Of a DNA stretch of 64,000 bases, positions 28,001 to 39,580 are shown one piece after another; position 1 is the first letter of the stretch; each line of letters starts with the position of its first letter. The notes beneath the pieces are model-generated. The model saw nothing but the letters and a program-made list of their open reading frames with translations, ran no database searches and had not been told where the DNA came from. Origin of the DNA: Istiophorus platypterus (Eukaryota > Chordata > Actinopteri > Istiophoriformes > Istiophoridae); the NCBI GenBank assembly GCA_016859345.1, contig CM029134.1, positions 12,726,560 to 12,790,559 on the forward strand, in the 5' to 3' direction. Position numbers and translations under genes: made by a program.

Positions 28001-31000
28001 CTCCTGCCTCAGTAAAGCTAGTTAATCTTTAACCAAAGTAAAAAGGCTTGCCTCTTGAAAGCCCTTATCTAAACATTATTGAATCAACATGACTTGGAAT
28101 ATGAGCATAGATTCCACAATTAAACCTTCTCCAACACAAAAAATTATTGACTGATTGGAGCCAATGAGCTCTTTGTCATGTTGAACTCTGTATTTCTCCA
28201 CACAGACTGGTTCTAGGCTTAGTACTGAGCTAAAGGAATGTGAGAGATGAGTGTGGAATCACAAAATAACAATCCCTTGTCACTTAGTAGACAGAGTAAA
28301 GGGATGTAAACAAATACAAAACATTATCTAGAATTTTGCAGTTCTATTTGTCATACCCTTTAGTTAATTTCTTTTCTGTACTGCTCACTGATGTTAAGCA
28401 TCTCTCAGCAGTTTTAGTTTTTTCATTGTACCTAAACATCACTCAAGGAAAAAGTATAATATGTGACATGATTCTGGTTGTATGGATGGAAATGGATATT
28501 ATACTGAATTTATCAAGACAAGTAAACACGGAAGCAGTTTTGAGTTAACATTCACTGGAGAACAGGAAAAGTTAGAAATAAAGGTCTGGTTTCCCTCTGC
28601 CACCTGGTCCTATTTAAGGATTTACAGTATGTTGTGCCAGCTAAAATTATACATATAGATATGAGGATTATAAACAGCAGTGAAAATTGGTGAACACAGT
28701 AAATGAAGCAGTGTTGTCTATCTCTTAAACCTTACAGTGTAAGCCCTGCCCACTCCCTGCATAAATCTAAATACAGATATTTTTGTGAAATAAACAGATA
28801 GGAGCTTTGCATCACTGCAACCTCTGTATTTAGGAATGTCTCTATTGTGAAACTGTTGTTTCCAGCCTAAATACATTCAAGCCTCATGTTATTCTGACCT
28901 TGTCTGAGTAACTTCAGCATAGGCACAATCCTTGAATCAACTGTAAACAAAGCCAGTAACCAGGCAATAGTGGATGACATTGGAAGGCACTAAACTGTAT
29001 GAAAAGATCCCATCTTTTAACAGCCCGTCTTCTCTACTCATCTCTCTCTCAGGTTACGACTTTGCTGCAGTGCTTGAGTGGTTTGCCGAGCGTGTCGATC
29101 GCATCATCCTCCTGTTCGATGCTCACAAGCTGGACATCTCTGACGAGTTCTCCGAGGTGATCCGCGCCCTCAAGAATCATGAGGACAAGATGCGCGTTGT
29201 GCTGAACAAGGCAGACCAGATCAGCACTCAGCAGCTGATGAGGGTCTATGGAGCACTCATGTGGTCTCTGGGCAAAATCATCAACACACCTGAGGTAAAA
29301 AGCATTTCTTTTCACACGTGTGCTTTATTGCAACAATAAATATTTATTTAAATTGAAAAGGTTTGACCCCATTCGGATCGAAATGACTGTTTTATTTCCC
29401 ACACTGAATGCTGGAAATTACCTTCTTCAGCTGGTAATAATCAGCTGTTAGGCATACTGGGAGTGGTCACAGTCTGTTAATGTTTTTAGGGAAAATGCAG
29501 CCATCCTAGGCAGGTTGGAACAGAGGTCACATGATTTTTTTCCCCCCCAAGGAACAGAGTAACCGAATAGCAATATATTTTACAATCAAACTAGGCATTG
29601 TTCTTAGTTTGTCATTGTAAGTCGTAAGAAAAAAGCTCTTAAATGTTTGAATTTAATGAGAGTGAAAGGCAGTTTTAATACCTTTTACCTGTGTCCTACC
29701 TGATATAATGTGAACTGACTGGTCTTGTGATTTATCCCTGACTGTTTAGTTAATATTTGATCCAGGACCATATTCATAAACTAATCCCAGAGAAACCTTT
29801 GGATCACATAGACAATTATTCATTGACTTTGAGGATGTGTTGTATTGTGAAGTCTCTTTACATGATGTATAATGCAATGCACATGCATTTTTCAACAGTT
29901 TCAAAACTACAGTCCTATATTTTGTTCTCATGTATCCTGTTTGTGTTTTTTGGGTATATTTTGTTCCTGCTTACACATTTAAGCCGGATTCCAGTGTCAT
30001 GTATTTGACCTGTTTAAGAATTAAGAATTTCCTCTAATGTGGGTGTGGGCAGTAAAGTTTACCCAGAGGGACAGTGAAGTTCAATGAAGATGAATTTGTG
30101 CAAAATGTATTCCAGGTTGTGCGTGTGTACATCGGGTCATTCTGGGCCCAGCCCCTGTTGGTCCCAGACAACAGGAAGTTGTTTGAGGCAGAGGAGCAGG
30201 ACCTGTTCTTGGACATCCAGTCGTTGCCACGTAACGCAGCACTACGCAAACTCAACGACCTCATCAAACGTGCACGTCTCGCCAAGGTTAGTATTAATGA
30301 GATTAAGAGTCTACAGCCATGCTTTGCAGCTTTGTGAGGTACAGTGGTGCTTTGAGCTAAAGGCTATCATCAGCATGAAAAGATGCTCACAGTGACAGTG
30401 TTAACATGCTGATAGTTTATAGGTATGCTGTTTGACATGTTCACCATCTAAATTTAGTATGTACCTAGAACCATGCTGCTTGCGTGACTGAAAACGATCT
30501 GATTAAAAAAAAGCTGCATCAATGCATCTTATTTTCACTTTCCTTTTGCTACTACCTCCTTTCCACCAGCCTCACGAGAAGAGGAAAGTCCTGTTTTCTG
30601 CAAATTTGGTAGTTTGTAGTCTCTAACTAACCACAGTTAACTCCAGTAACCTTGTAACACTTACAGGAAGAGAAAAGGGATTATTTGTTGTTTACGTTAC
30701 CAGATTGTATTTTTACTTAGGGGATCCCCAACCTTAAAAATCCCCGCCAGCCTCCAGACATGTTTGAAGACACGTGAAAATACTCTGCTGGAAATTATAA
30801 TGTCTGACATGGTTTACAATAAAAAGTTCAATCAAGTAGTTCAAAATAAAAGTAATAACGGTTGTTGTTGTTTTTTTATTTTTTTTTAATTTATTTATTT
30901 TTATGGTGACCAGGTGCAGGCCTACATTATCAGCTCTCTGAAAAAGGAGATGCCCAGTGTGTTTGGAAAAGATTCCAAGAAGAAGGAGCTTATAGCCAAT

Positions 31001-31943
31001 CTGGGAGAGATTTACCATAAGATCGAGAAGGAGCACCAGATCTCACCTGGAGACTTCCCCAACCTCGCCAAGATGCAGGTGAGATAAGGATAAAGACGTA
31101 CAGTGTGGACAGTGATGTACTATTCAGAGATACTGATCTGATGAAATAACAACTTTGAATCTATTTGTAGTGTGTTATATAAAGTGTTCGGTTCAGAGTA
31201 GAATGACCTTCGAACCTTTACTCTCTTCACATTTTTGCCCTTCTTTCCTGCCCTTGCTCTCCAAGATGGGCCAGGACGGGGATGAGATTTATTTTTCCTG
31301 GTTTGTCAGGAAATCCTGCTTCTTGTATGCTGCTCCCATTGGTAGCCATTGAAGACTAATCTATTTCTATCACCAATTCCTGTTTACTCTTAACCCCCCA
31401 TCCCTTCAGGAGCTGCTGAATGGCCAGGACTTCTCAAAGTTTGCAGCACTGAAGCCCAAGCTGCTGGAGGCCGTGGAAGACATGCTTGCCAATGATATCG
31501 CCCGTCTCATGGCCATGGTGCGCCAGGAAGAGGCCGCCATGCCTAGCCAGTCTGTAAAGGGTGGAGCCTTTGAGGGAACCATGAGCGGTCCCTTCGGTCA
31601 TGGCTATGGAGAGGGTGCCAGTGAAGGTATCGATGAGTTGGAGTGGGTGGTGGGTCGCGACAAGCCTACATACGATGAGATCTTCTACACCCTCTCTCCC
31701 ATCAATGGCAAAGTGTCTGGTGCTGCAGCCAAGAAGGAGATGCTGAAGTCCAAGCTGCCCAATACAGTGCTGGGAAAGATCTGGAAGCTGGCAGACGTGG
31801 ATAAAGATGGCCTCCTCGATGATGAAGAGTTTGCCCTCGCCAACCACCTCATCAAGGTGAAGCTGGAGGGCCACGAGCTGCCGCCCACGCTGCCTGATCA
31901 CTTGGTGCCCCCGTCCAAACGTGGGACAGTCCTGCAGGATTAG
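18399..31943 (+). CDS. ehd1: EH domain-containing protein 1-like, endosomal recycling ATPase
   Basis: Dynamin-like ATPase that tubulates membranes of the endocytic recycling compartment and binds NPF-motif partners. Exons: 18399-18787, 23863-23960, 29053-29294, 30116-30286, 30914-31078, 31410-31943; 1599 nt, 532 residues (human EHD1 534). The P-loop GQYSTGKT is at 60-67, DTPG at 148-151 and NKAD at 214-217. The helical and membrane-binding region follows, then the C-terminal EH domain with calcium-binding loop [12 protein letters not shown] (484-495). The ending [14 protein letters not shown] is longer than the mammalian [24 protein letters not shown] and [18 protein letters not shown] fit EHD1 better than EHD2 or EHD4; EHD3 is the nearest alternative, and which teleost copy (a or b) cannot be decided. 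The first two introns are each about 5.1 kb. The exon 2 donor (GTCTGC) is weak. The N terminus is about five residues shorter than in human. Confidence 0.94.
20073..20127. repeat. (GT)n(AT)n compound microsatellite
   Basis: About 20 bp of GT repeats run directly into about 34 bp of AT repeats inside ehd1 intron 1. Confidence 0.95.
21780..22110. repeat. Long compound microsatellite with a palindrome
   Basis: In ehd1 intron 1, the order is AT-rich, (ATAC)n from about 21845 to 21893, (GT)n to about 21922, an A run, (CA)n at about 21963-21983, (AT)n, then a series of TATAGA units. A perfect 30 bp palindrome lies at 22030-22059. The whole block exceeds 300 bp and should be length-variable between individuals. 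Confidence 0.95.
25075..25320 (+). repeat. Dispersed repeat family B, copy 1
   Basis: It begins AAACAGAAAATTAATCTGCA, passes GAGGATTTGCTGCTTTTT, and continues through GGGCATTTTTCACTGTTTTC to AATAATTGTCAGATTAA. The same order is seen at 26270-26560 and, partly, at 41485-41640 and 42005-42180. No coding potential is seen. Confidence 0.7.
26270..26560 (+). repeat. Dispersed repeat family B, copy 2
   Basis: It starts AGCTGCAACTATTAGTCAGT, includes GAGAATTTGTTGCTTTTCA and TTGGGCTCTGAGAATTTTTG, and ends near AAAATAATTATGGGATTAA. It matches copy 1 in order and spacing with many substitutions, so the insertions are old. Confidence 0.7.
26655..26775 (+). repeat. Dispersed repeat family C, copy 1
   Basis: The segment contains TGCTAAGCTAACTG and GCAAGAAAGCAAATAA, in the same order as at 54085-54235 (about 27 kb away, in ttc9c intron 2). 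It directly follows a family B copy. Confidence 0.7.
30305..30485 (+). repeat. Dispersed repeat family D, beside ehd1 exon 4
   Basis: It starts about 20 bp after the exon 4 donor with GTCTACAGCCATGCTTTGCA, then GAGCTAAAGGCTATCATCAG, and includes GTTAACATGCTGATAG and ATGTTCACCATCTAAATTTA. The pattern matches, from memory, a very abundant percomorph repeat. Only one copy was noticed in the window. Confidence 0.55.
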
Positions 31944-32506
31944 AGAGGGGTGCAGCAGCCTGGAGGTGTCAGCGCGCTGCGTCATGTTGAGGACTCTCCA
32001 GACAAAAAAGTCCGACCACAAGCAGGAAGGGCATCATCCTCCATCAAGCTGCGAGTCTCCAGGCTTCCTGACCCACCGTGAGGAGGTATTGCTGTGATCT
32101 TTTACACCAGAGAGAGACTGGCGGGTTCCTGGGGGGGGTCTTTGTGCATTAGGGAGTAATGTTCAGCTATCTATTAGAAAATAAACTGAGGGTTGGGGAG
32201 GGGGGGGGGTTGATTCACCACCTGATGAAAGGACACTACTGGATCATGAACTGATGGGTAGTCAGAGGTTGCATGATGGGGCTGAACATGGATTTGTGCC
32301 TCCCGTGTAAAAGATGTCTTATAAGCATACAGTCCATATTATTATATGTTCATCCAAAGAAATATAGTTTTTTTTCCATTTGGAGAGAGAAAGAAAGGAA
32401 ATAAATCAAAACAGCTGTTAGAATTGTTTTATCTATATTTTTGTATTTCCTGACTGTTAACGTTGACTCTTTCCAAATGCTTCCCTTTTTATTATTTTGC
32501 CAGATA

Positions 32507-32512
32507 AATAAA
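32507..32512 (+). terminator. Candidate poly(A) signal of ehd1
   Basis: AATAAA lies about 560 nt after the stop codon. An earlier AATAAA is present near 32400, so shorter transcripts are possible. Confidence 0.45.
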
Positions 32513-33865
32513 AAGGATTACTGTACCATTCAACTTGGGGTTATGTGGAGTTTATTGAGTATTTCTGTGATACATAACATTGAATTGATTTTATGTGATG
32601 TTGAAAGCCTTAAAAGAGCCACTAAAATTAATTTAGGGGAAAACTTACTAAAATAAATTATATGAACCTGAGTTGGCTTATAGTTTTGTGCTTTTAATTT
32701 GTAGTAATGTGTCATTGAGGGTCATACCAAGGACTGTGTCACCCAGAGGTCACTCGGACCCTGAATTTTATTTTGAAATCCCCTCATTTTGAGAGTTTTA
32801 ATATGGTCTGCTGCCCTCTGTAGGCCATAAAGACCTGAATCAGATGCCTCAGGAGGGCATATAAGGCCATTTACCCACAAAACAAGTCCTGTCTGACTGC
32901 ATATTTCTGAAGGCAAATTGAAAACAGTGGTGTAGGCTGACACTTGTCGCATTCTGTGGAGCACTTTAGGGGACACATGGAGACAATTTAAAAAGATAAA
33001 AATTCAATCCAGGTTCAGGGAGGCGAGCACAAATCATAAGCAGACAGACAGGAAGCTCTCACATGTGAAAGTCTTATATAAGTCTGAGTATAGATGACGT
33101 TGGCTAGTTATAACTAATTGTATATCCACCTTGTAAACCTTATAACCAGAACAAGTCTGAATCTGCTTTCGGGTCTGTTTGTATAATTCAAATAGGATTT
33201 AATAATAATCACCTCAATGATTTATAATTAATTTAAAGAAATTATATGATGCTTTTTTTCCCATGTGTACCATGTTTTTAATGGAAACCGCAACCAGGTG
33301 ACCATTGAGCATACAGAGATGTTTTTATGTGAGTGATCACACATTTCTACATTTCCACATCTGTCATCCTCAATTTGGAAACATCAGGTGCCTGTTTGGA
33401 ATTTGTGTAACCACTGAATCACAGCTGAGAGCAACGGTTCGTCCTCGAAAACCCAATTTGTCATTTCGATTTCATGTGGCAAACATGAATCATGTGCTTC
33501 TCCTGCAGGACGCTACTGAGTATTCTGCTCACTGACTCACTAGATTATCAGTCAACGTCAGATATGCATCATCTCCACCAGCTGTTACCACAGCAGTAGA
33601 TTTCACATTTGATAAATATCAGAAGCGCTCTCTTGTGTCTCAAAAAGTTATTACATGTATTACGTTTGATTATAAACTCATATTGGGGCCGGGTCTAACG
33701 CCATGTATCGTCGTGTCCTGTGTCCACTGCTGTAAGTACAGTACAGGGTTACTGCTCACTGTGAATGTTGTGACTCGCAGTGCATCAATGAGGAAGGGCC
33801 CCATATGTTCCTTATATTTAATTTAAACCAGCTTACATTTTTTATCTGTGTTGCTGATAATTGAC

Positions 33866-34147
33866 GGTTCCCAACCTTTTTTTGTTTTGACAAAAAAAAA
33901 AAAAAAGTCAGGTCTATGTGCAACACCTCCTCACAGATCTACACTAACCCAAGAGATTTGAGCAGTTCAACCAAATAGTGAATTCTCTTCTTAGTTCGTC
34001 TGGTTAGAAGGATTTTTTTAGGCCTGAAGAGTTGAGGATATTCATCATTTTACAAATGAAGTGAGGCATCACGAAAAAAAACTAAAGAAAAATCTATTTT
34101 ATTTTGTGTAAAATCTGTGGTCGTGACCCGCCCACAGGGTGGGAACT
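33866..34147. repeat. Dispersed repeat bounded by inverted GGTTCCCAACC ends
   Basis: The left end is GGTTCCCAACCTTTTT and the right end is GACCCGCCCACAGGGTGGGAACT. The outer ends are imperfect inverted repeats (GGTTCCCAACC against GGGTGGGAAC). The interior has a 15 bp A run and no coding potential. It looks like a nonautonomous element of a common teleost type. Confidence 0.6.
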
Positions 34148-35977
34148 AATGACCCAGAACATTAACCATAGAGGCAAGGAAACATGTAAATGTAGAAAAT
34201 ATATGTGTGATAACTTTGATAAAATATGAAGAGAATGCTGTAATTAAGGATGATGTGAAAGTGATCAAAAAAGTGAGCAACAAATATACCATAAAAATGA
34301 ATAGAAAACAAATTCTGAGTAAGGTGAAATTCTTTTAGACTAGTACTGAGGGTCAATGAGATCAAACCCCGGTTTTTAATATGACTGCTATTGTGCAGAT
34401 GTATGAAGATTTTCAGTTCAAATACTGACCTCTGCATTTTCTTCCTTTCTTTGCTATTTATAAAATCTTGTGGAAGTAAAAGTATTTCATGTTAAGACTG
34501 TTGTGAAAACCGGGGCACAGAAAACATAAATTACTGTAATAAGAAGAACTAAGCACTGAAATTAACTTCCCTCTGTGGTCGAAACAGATAATTTTGGGTT
34601 CGCCTTATTCGGGTGATGATAATTTGTTGACAGAAAGCTGCTGGAATGGCCACAGTGGTGTGAAGTGAGACGTGGTATGACTGTATGTCCCTGGGTTTCT
34701 GTGCTCTGTGTTTAGATAGCTGTCATCATCCTCCACTGTATATCTCTCCTTTACATTGTTTCCTTTTTCCTGTCTTCCTTTGTTAGCACGTCACTATCTT
34801 AACCATATCTCTTTTTCCCCGCTTCCTTCCTTTTTTTCCACTGTTTATGGAGAGCAGCTTCTCCCTATTTTGCTTCTTCTGTTACTTTGTTTTTCCATCT
34901 GTATTCCCGTCACTCCCGTGAATCTTTCTTTCCACCCCCTCTCTCAAATGTTTTAGGTCACATTTGTCCCTTCGATGTCTAAAAATAGCCCCCGGCCCCC
35001 AGCCCTCTGACACACTGGCCCTGCAGGTAGTTTACTGTGTCAGGTTTATATACATTCAAACAGTCATGCGGAGGGAGTGCCCCTTCTCAGATGCATGTGA
35101 GGAATGAGGCACCTGTATGTGTGAGCACAAAACATATGAGTATTCTCATCTTTGAAACTTAACATTATAGCACAAAATCTCCCATAAAAACATGCAAGTA
35201 AACATCGCACAAAATCAATCAATTAAAAGCATAAGAATTTGTTTATTTTTTCGGAATACTGAAAGGGAAGACGAAGATGAAGAGGTAATCAGAGAAAAGA
35301 GAAGAATGAGGAAAAAGATAAGTGCTGAGAAGGAGTCTGATCACCAGCAAGACACGGACTCTGTCTTTGTAGAGTGGGCGGTGGTTGTCGTTATACTAGA
35401 CTGGTTTTACCAGGCACTGGCTGCATAGTTCTGTGAACACTGGTTTGTTTGCACTGAAGCTCAACGTTTTTGAGGTTATTGAAGGAAAAATATATAAAAA
35501 TGTTTGACCTGTCAAGTCATGAAACAGGAAAATTGAAAGAAAATCAAAATTTTAATATTTGAATTTGAGGATGACTGCAGTGCTCAGAGTCTATTGTATC
35601 TTCTTGATTGTTTCTTTAATTTAAAAAAAAGTCTGTATTGACTTCTACTTTTTCTCCTAATATCTCTTAACAGAAATCATTAAATTAGGCCATCAAATAA
35701 TCAATATGTCGAGAAGAGCATCTTCATCAGTGTGAGTTTTTTTCCACATATGTCGGATTTTGGTTTGTTGAGACACCAATGTAATAAAAAGAAGGACGGA
35801 GTGATAAGCTGTGTTTAAATATCCATAAGGGTTCATGAGGTAGTCTGAGATGCAGGTGGTGCTTATAAAAAATGGACAAAACAGTTTCTTTTGGCTCAGT
35901 TTGTCCTTTTTGTCCAGTTTGGTTGTGTGGTGTCACCACCATTGGTCAAGGTTCAGTTCATTTTATCTGTTTCCGGC

Positions 35978-36834
35978 TCAGCAGGGCCGCCCGGCTGCTG
36001 GTTGAGGTGCTCCGAACATCTCCTGTGAGGCGTAGGTGATGTAGAGAAAACCATCGGTGTCGCTGTAGAGAGAATAAACCTCCCCCATGCTGGAGGACAT
36101 GCAGGTAATGCTCTTCTCTGCCACCAGGAGGAACAGAGCCTGGGTAGCGTCCAAGGCAATCTTATTCCTGAGAGGGAGAAAGAGGAAAAGGTGGGTAAAT
36201 GAAGGAAACAAACAGAAATTTATTAGGACACAAGGGGGAGAGAGAATGAGAGAGGCAGAGGTGTGGACAAGCTAAGACAGAACAATAGTGAATCTGACAG
36301 CGTGGGGGAAAAAAAGTAAAGTTTGGAGGGTTGTATTAAGAAGTAAAGGGGCCAGGAAAATCAGATACAAACTGGTAAAGTAACCATTAGTAAAGCCTGA
36401 CAGTGTCATGGATCATTCACCTGAGCAGGCAGAGGAATTGACCGAAGGTGAGCTCGAAGGGAACGAGGAATTTTGTTTTGTCCAACAGTGGGAGAGTCTT
36501 TTCACGGATGTAACGTTCGACTATCACCTGGACACGAAAACACATCTGAGATCAGCTGACGGTGCAGCTGCATCCGGCAAAAATAAAATTCATTCAAATT
36601 GTAAAATAACAAATTCAAACCAACTCACAGGCAACTTGTTGGGGAACTTGGACCGAATGCTGCAGACTTCATCTTTCCTTGTTTCTAAAGGGAAATATTT
36701 ATACAAATTTCACCCTTATAAAACAAGCATCCATATATCATAAGGCCAGTCAGAATCAACTGAAAATGTGACTCACCGAGGCATTTCCTCTGCTTGAAGG
36801 GCATCATCTCCATGGATTTCTCAAAAGGAGCCAT
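35978..36834 (-). CDS. map1lc3c: Microtubule-associated protein 1 light chain 3C (ATG8 family)
   Basis: Ubiquitin-like autophagy protein that is conjugated to phosphatidylethanolamine on autophagosome membranes and binds LIR-containing receptors. Minus-strand exons: 36777-36834, 36629-36684, 36421-36527, 35978-36167; 411 nt, 136 residues. The N terminus reads MAPFEKSMEMMPFKQRKCLE, followed by SIRSKFPNKLPVIVERY, DKTKFLVP and ITYASQEMFG. Gly126 would be exposed by ATG4 cleavage after removal of the ten-residue tail APQPAAGRPC; human LC3C is also processed at Gly126. The PFKQRK start and long tail favour LC3C over LC3A/B or GABARAP. All splice sites are GT-AG and phases close. The ATG is preceded by open frame but no good alternative start. 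The gene lies head to head with the Dact gene, 3.5 kb apart. Confidence 0.94.
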
Positions 36835-37098
36835 GATTGCTGTGGCTTGGGGGTGATTTGCAGAGACCAGTGGTGACAGGAGGCTGGTGACAGGAGGCGT
36901 GTGCCGCTGGCGGCGCCGGCGTGGCGGTCTTGCCCGGGCTGACGGTGAAGTCCCCTCGGGTGGAAGTATGCAAACCCCACTGAGAAGCTGTGAGCAGTGA
37001 TGTTTTATGGGAGGCAGAGATGGGAGGAGTCGAAATGTGACACCGACAAACAAAGACACACTCCTGTTCTGGTGGGCAGCTTGTGGATGCAGGGATGC

Positions 37099-37147
37099 AT
37101 CAGTGTGTGTGTGTGTGTTTGTGTGTGTGTTTGTGTGTGTGTGTGTT
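37099..37147. repeat. (GT)n microsatellite
   Basis: GT repeats broken twice by TTTG units, about 50 bp. Confidence 0.95.
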
Positions 37148-38457
37148 TGTCTGTCCTGCCCTCCTCCTCACTAATTCAGATTCACATTCACACGTACTGG
37201 TTATCTCAAAGGGTATTCTTACACATACTTGTGATATTGGTGCTGCTGTCACGTACACATTCACACAGAGGAGCACAAGCATGCAGCTGGAGGTGTAATG
37301 AGGGCAGCCCACCATGCAAAGAGCAAGAACAACACATGACATTAATGATTCAGACAAACAGGGACTTCAGAGGAACCTTCACTCTCTAGACATAGTGGGT
37401 GCTGTGTTTATAATAAGATTTGATAGTTGGAAATTCAAGAAACACACACATTTTGTTAATTCCCGACATTTGACCCTGTTGTCTGAATGCCTGACATTAT
37501 CAACTTCCCTGTGCTTCTCGAATGTGCAGTATCTCCAAAATGTAGCAAATGGGATGTAAACATCTTTCCTTTAGTATTCTGTGCAGTGTTTTGTTTTCCC
37601 GATTCATCTACCATTATTCTCCCACTCCCTATTTGTGCATTTACTGCATTTAAATAGAAAAAAGGCATTTGCATGTTACGGACTTGAAGCCAGATAAGTA
37701 CAGGGCAAATTCCACCTGCTGGTGAGGAACATGTGAGACCACTGAAAGTTCCACAACACGTTCAAAAGGGACCTTGAAGGGAGACTAATTTGTCAGGTTA
37801 GAGGGTTTTGTATGAAATAATAATAAAGCAATCTGATACAACATTCCTGTAATAAATCCAATTTTCCTGAGGGTCATAATGTTTAGCGTTTGTAGAAACT
37901 GTTTTAGAGAAGTGTTGGCTCAACTTAAGATCATTCCAGTGGCTATAGTGTGTGGTGCAATTGAACTATATAATGTTTAACTTTAATATGTACTTGTTTT
38001 CTGCTCCTTATCGGCGTCCTACACATTCATAGTTTGAGGTCCACCAGCCATTAGAGGCATAGCAGGGAAGAGAAGCCATGTTGAGGGTGAATATCACCCT
38101 CTGCTGGTTGAAAGTTTGCCCCAAACTATGCTGTACCTGTCAAAGCTGAGATACAGAATTACAGCATCAATTATATATTTTTTTCATGTAGCTAGTTCTC
38201 GATAAAAAATGAAACTGCCCCAAGAAGCAGAGACCAACTAGCCTACCTACTCTTCTAATAACATAAACCAAACATCTACTGCCAATGTAAGATAATATAA
38301 TAAAGGTCTTAAACTACATTTTGACACAGATTCCCTGTAGAAGACGACAGTGTCGTCTTAGGTAGCTAATAAGGACACTGTGTTTGTGCTGCAAACAGGC
38401 CTTATTTCACAGCAGATATTTGGTGTCAGTAATGACAACAACAGTGGCTCCCAGTAA

Positions 38458-38550
38458 GTCATGGCGGTGCCACAAAGAGCCGGCATGCACAACACCAGGA
38501 CCCTGAAACTGGAGCAGCTAAATGGGATTCGGTCATTGGCTTTTGTGGGC
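38458..38550 (+). repeat. Dispersed repeat family A, copy 2
   Basis: It contains GCATGCACAACACCAGGACC, then CTGAAACTGGAGCAGCTAAA and TGGGATTCGGTCATTGGC, in the same order as copies at 8305-8405 and 60615-60715. Confidence 0.7.
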
Positions 38551-39069
38551 CCTGAGGGACTAGAAGCTCGGGGTAGTTGCTTTGTCCGGTTGGAAATCCA
38601 ACCTCTTTAATGAGGATTGTATGACCTTCACCTACAAAATATAATGTACATTATATAATCTAAAATTTAAGATTATATATTAAATCCTGTATAATATCCC
38701 TTAGACACATGTTCTTATAAACCCACAACTGTTGATCAAAATATATTACGATGAGGTCACTTTATAAACTCAATTAACAGTGTAAAAAATATTCTGTAAA
38801 AATAATCTTCTGTTAAAAATCATATATTCAAAATACCCCCTAAAGTGTGTATCATTAGTTAAGGTGGACGTCCTCATCGCGCAGAGTGCATCCTGTCAAT
38901 GTTCATTAAAAAACATAATAATAACTTCGATTTGTCACATCGATGCATTAAATTATGTACAGTCTTTTGTTGTTGTGCTTGGAGCAGGTTCCAACTACTT
39001 CACCACGCTGTTCGGCAGCCGGATCAATGATCGTGCGTCCTGCAGAATAATCGATAGGACACATACGAA

Positions 39070-39545
39070 GTAGATGTTTTCACTCAGGCCGCCTCATCGG
39101 GGCGCTTTCCCCCTGACGTCTCCCCCCGGCCTGTCGGTCAACGGGCCCGTGGGGGTTTATGATCCTCGTTACCCTCCTCATCACCGCGGGGAGCTCGGTC
39201 CTAAACGACGCGACTCCCGGCGCGGGCCCGGCCCGGTTTACGCCGGACGCGAGGCCCGACGAGCCGCAGGGATTAAGAAAACCCGAACACCTGCTCGGGT
39301 CGGGCGGAGCCGCGGACTTGTAACGTAAATGGGGCTGTTGAATAAATAGTGTTTTAAAAAAGTAACACATGGTTTCCTCTGAAATCTGAGCAGAGGTTCG
39401 AGGCAACGTGGGATAAATGGCAGAAAGGAGAAAAAGCGCCAGGCTGGGTGACATTCCTCCACTGACCGTGGGGACACGGGGAGAGTTTGTCCTCTGGCGT
39501 CGTTGACGGGAATAAAGAGGAGGCAGAGATTATTTGTCCTTCCTC

Positions 39546-39580
<35 letters not shown>

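Larger units (their letters stand above)
31944..35977. other. Convergent spacer between ehd1 and map1lc3c
   Basis: The left 600 bp is ehd1 3' UTR with G runs near 32130 and 32200. The rest is AT-rich noncoding sequence with one repeat at 33866-34147. Short open frames such as 35192-35428 (a Glu/Arg-rich 78 codons) have no splice signals or homology and are not called genes. Confidence 0.5.
36835..39069. other. Spacer between map1lc3c and the Dact CpG region
   Basis: The part next to map1lc3c (36840-37000) is moderately GC-rich and should hold its promoter. The remainder is AT-rich and noncoding, with a GT microsatellite, one family A repeat and a 19 bp palindrome at 38341-38359. No exon was recognised. 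Confidence 0.5.

Noticed and set aside
35192..35428. 78-codon Glu/Arg-rich open frame
   Set aside because: No homologue, no splice or poly(A) context, and the composition is that of a purine-rich tract.
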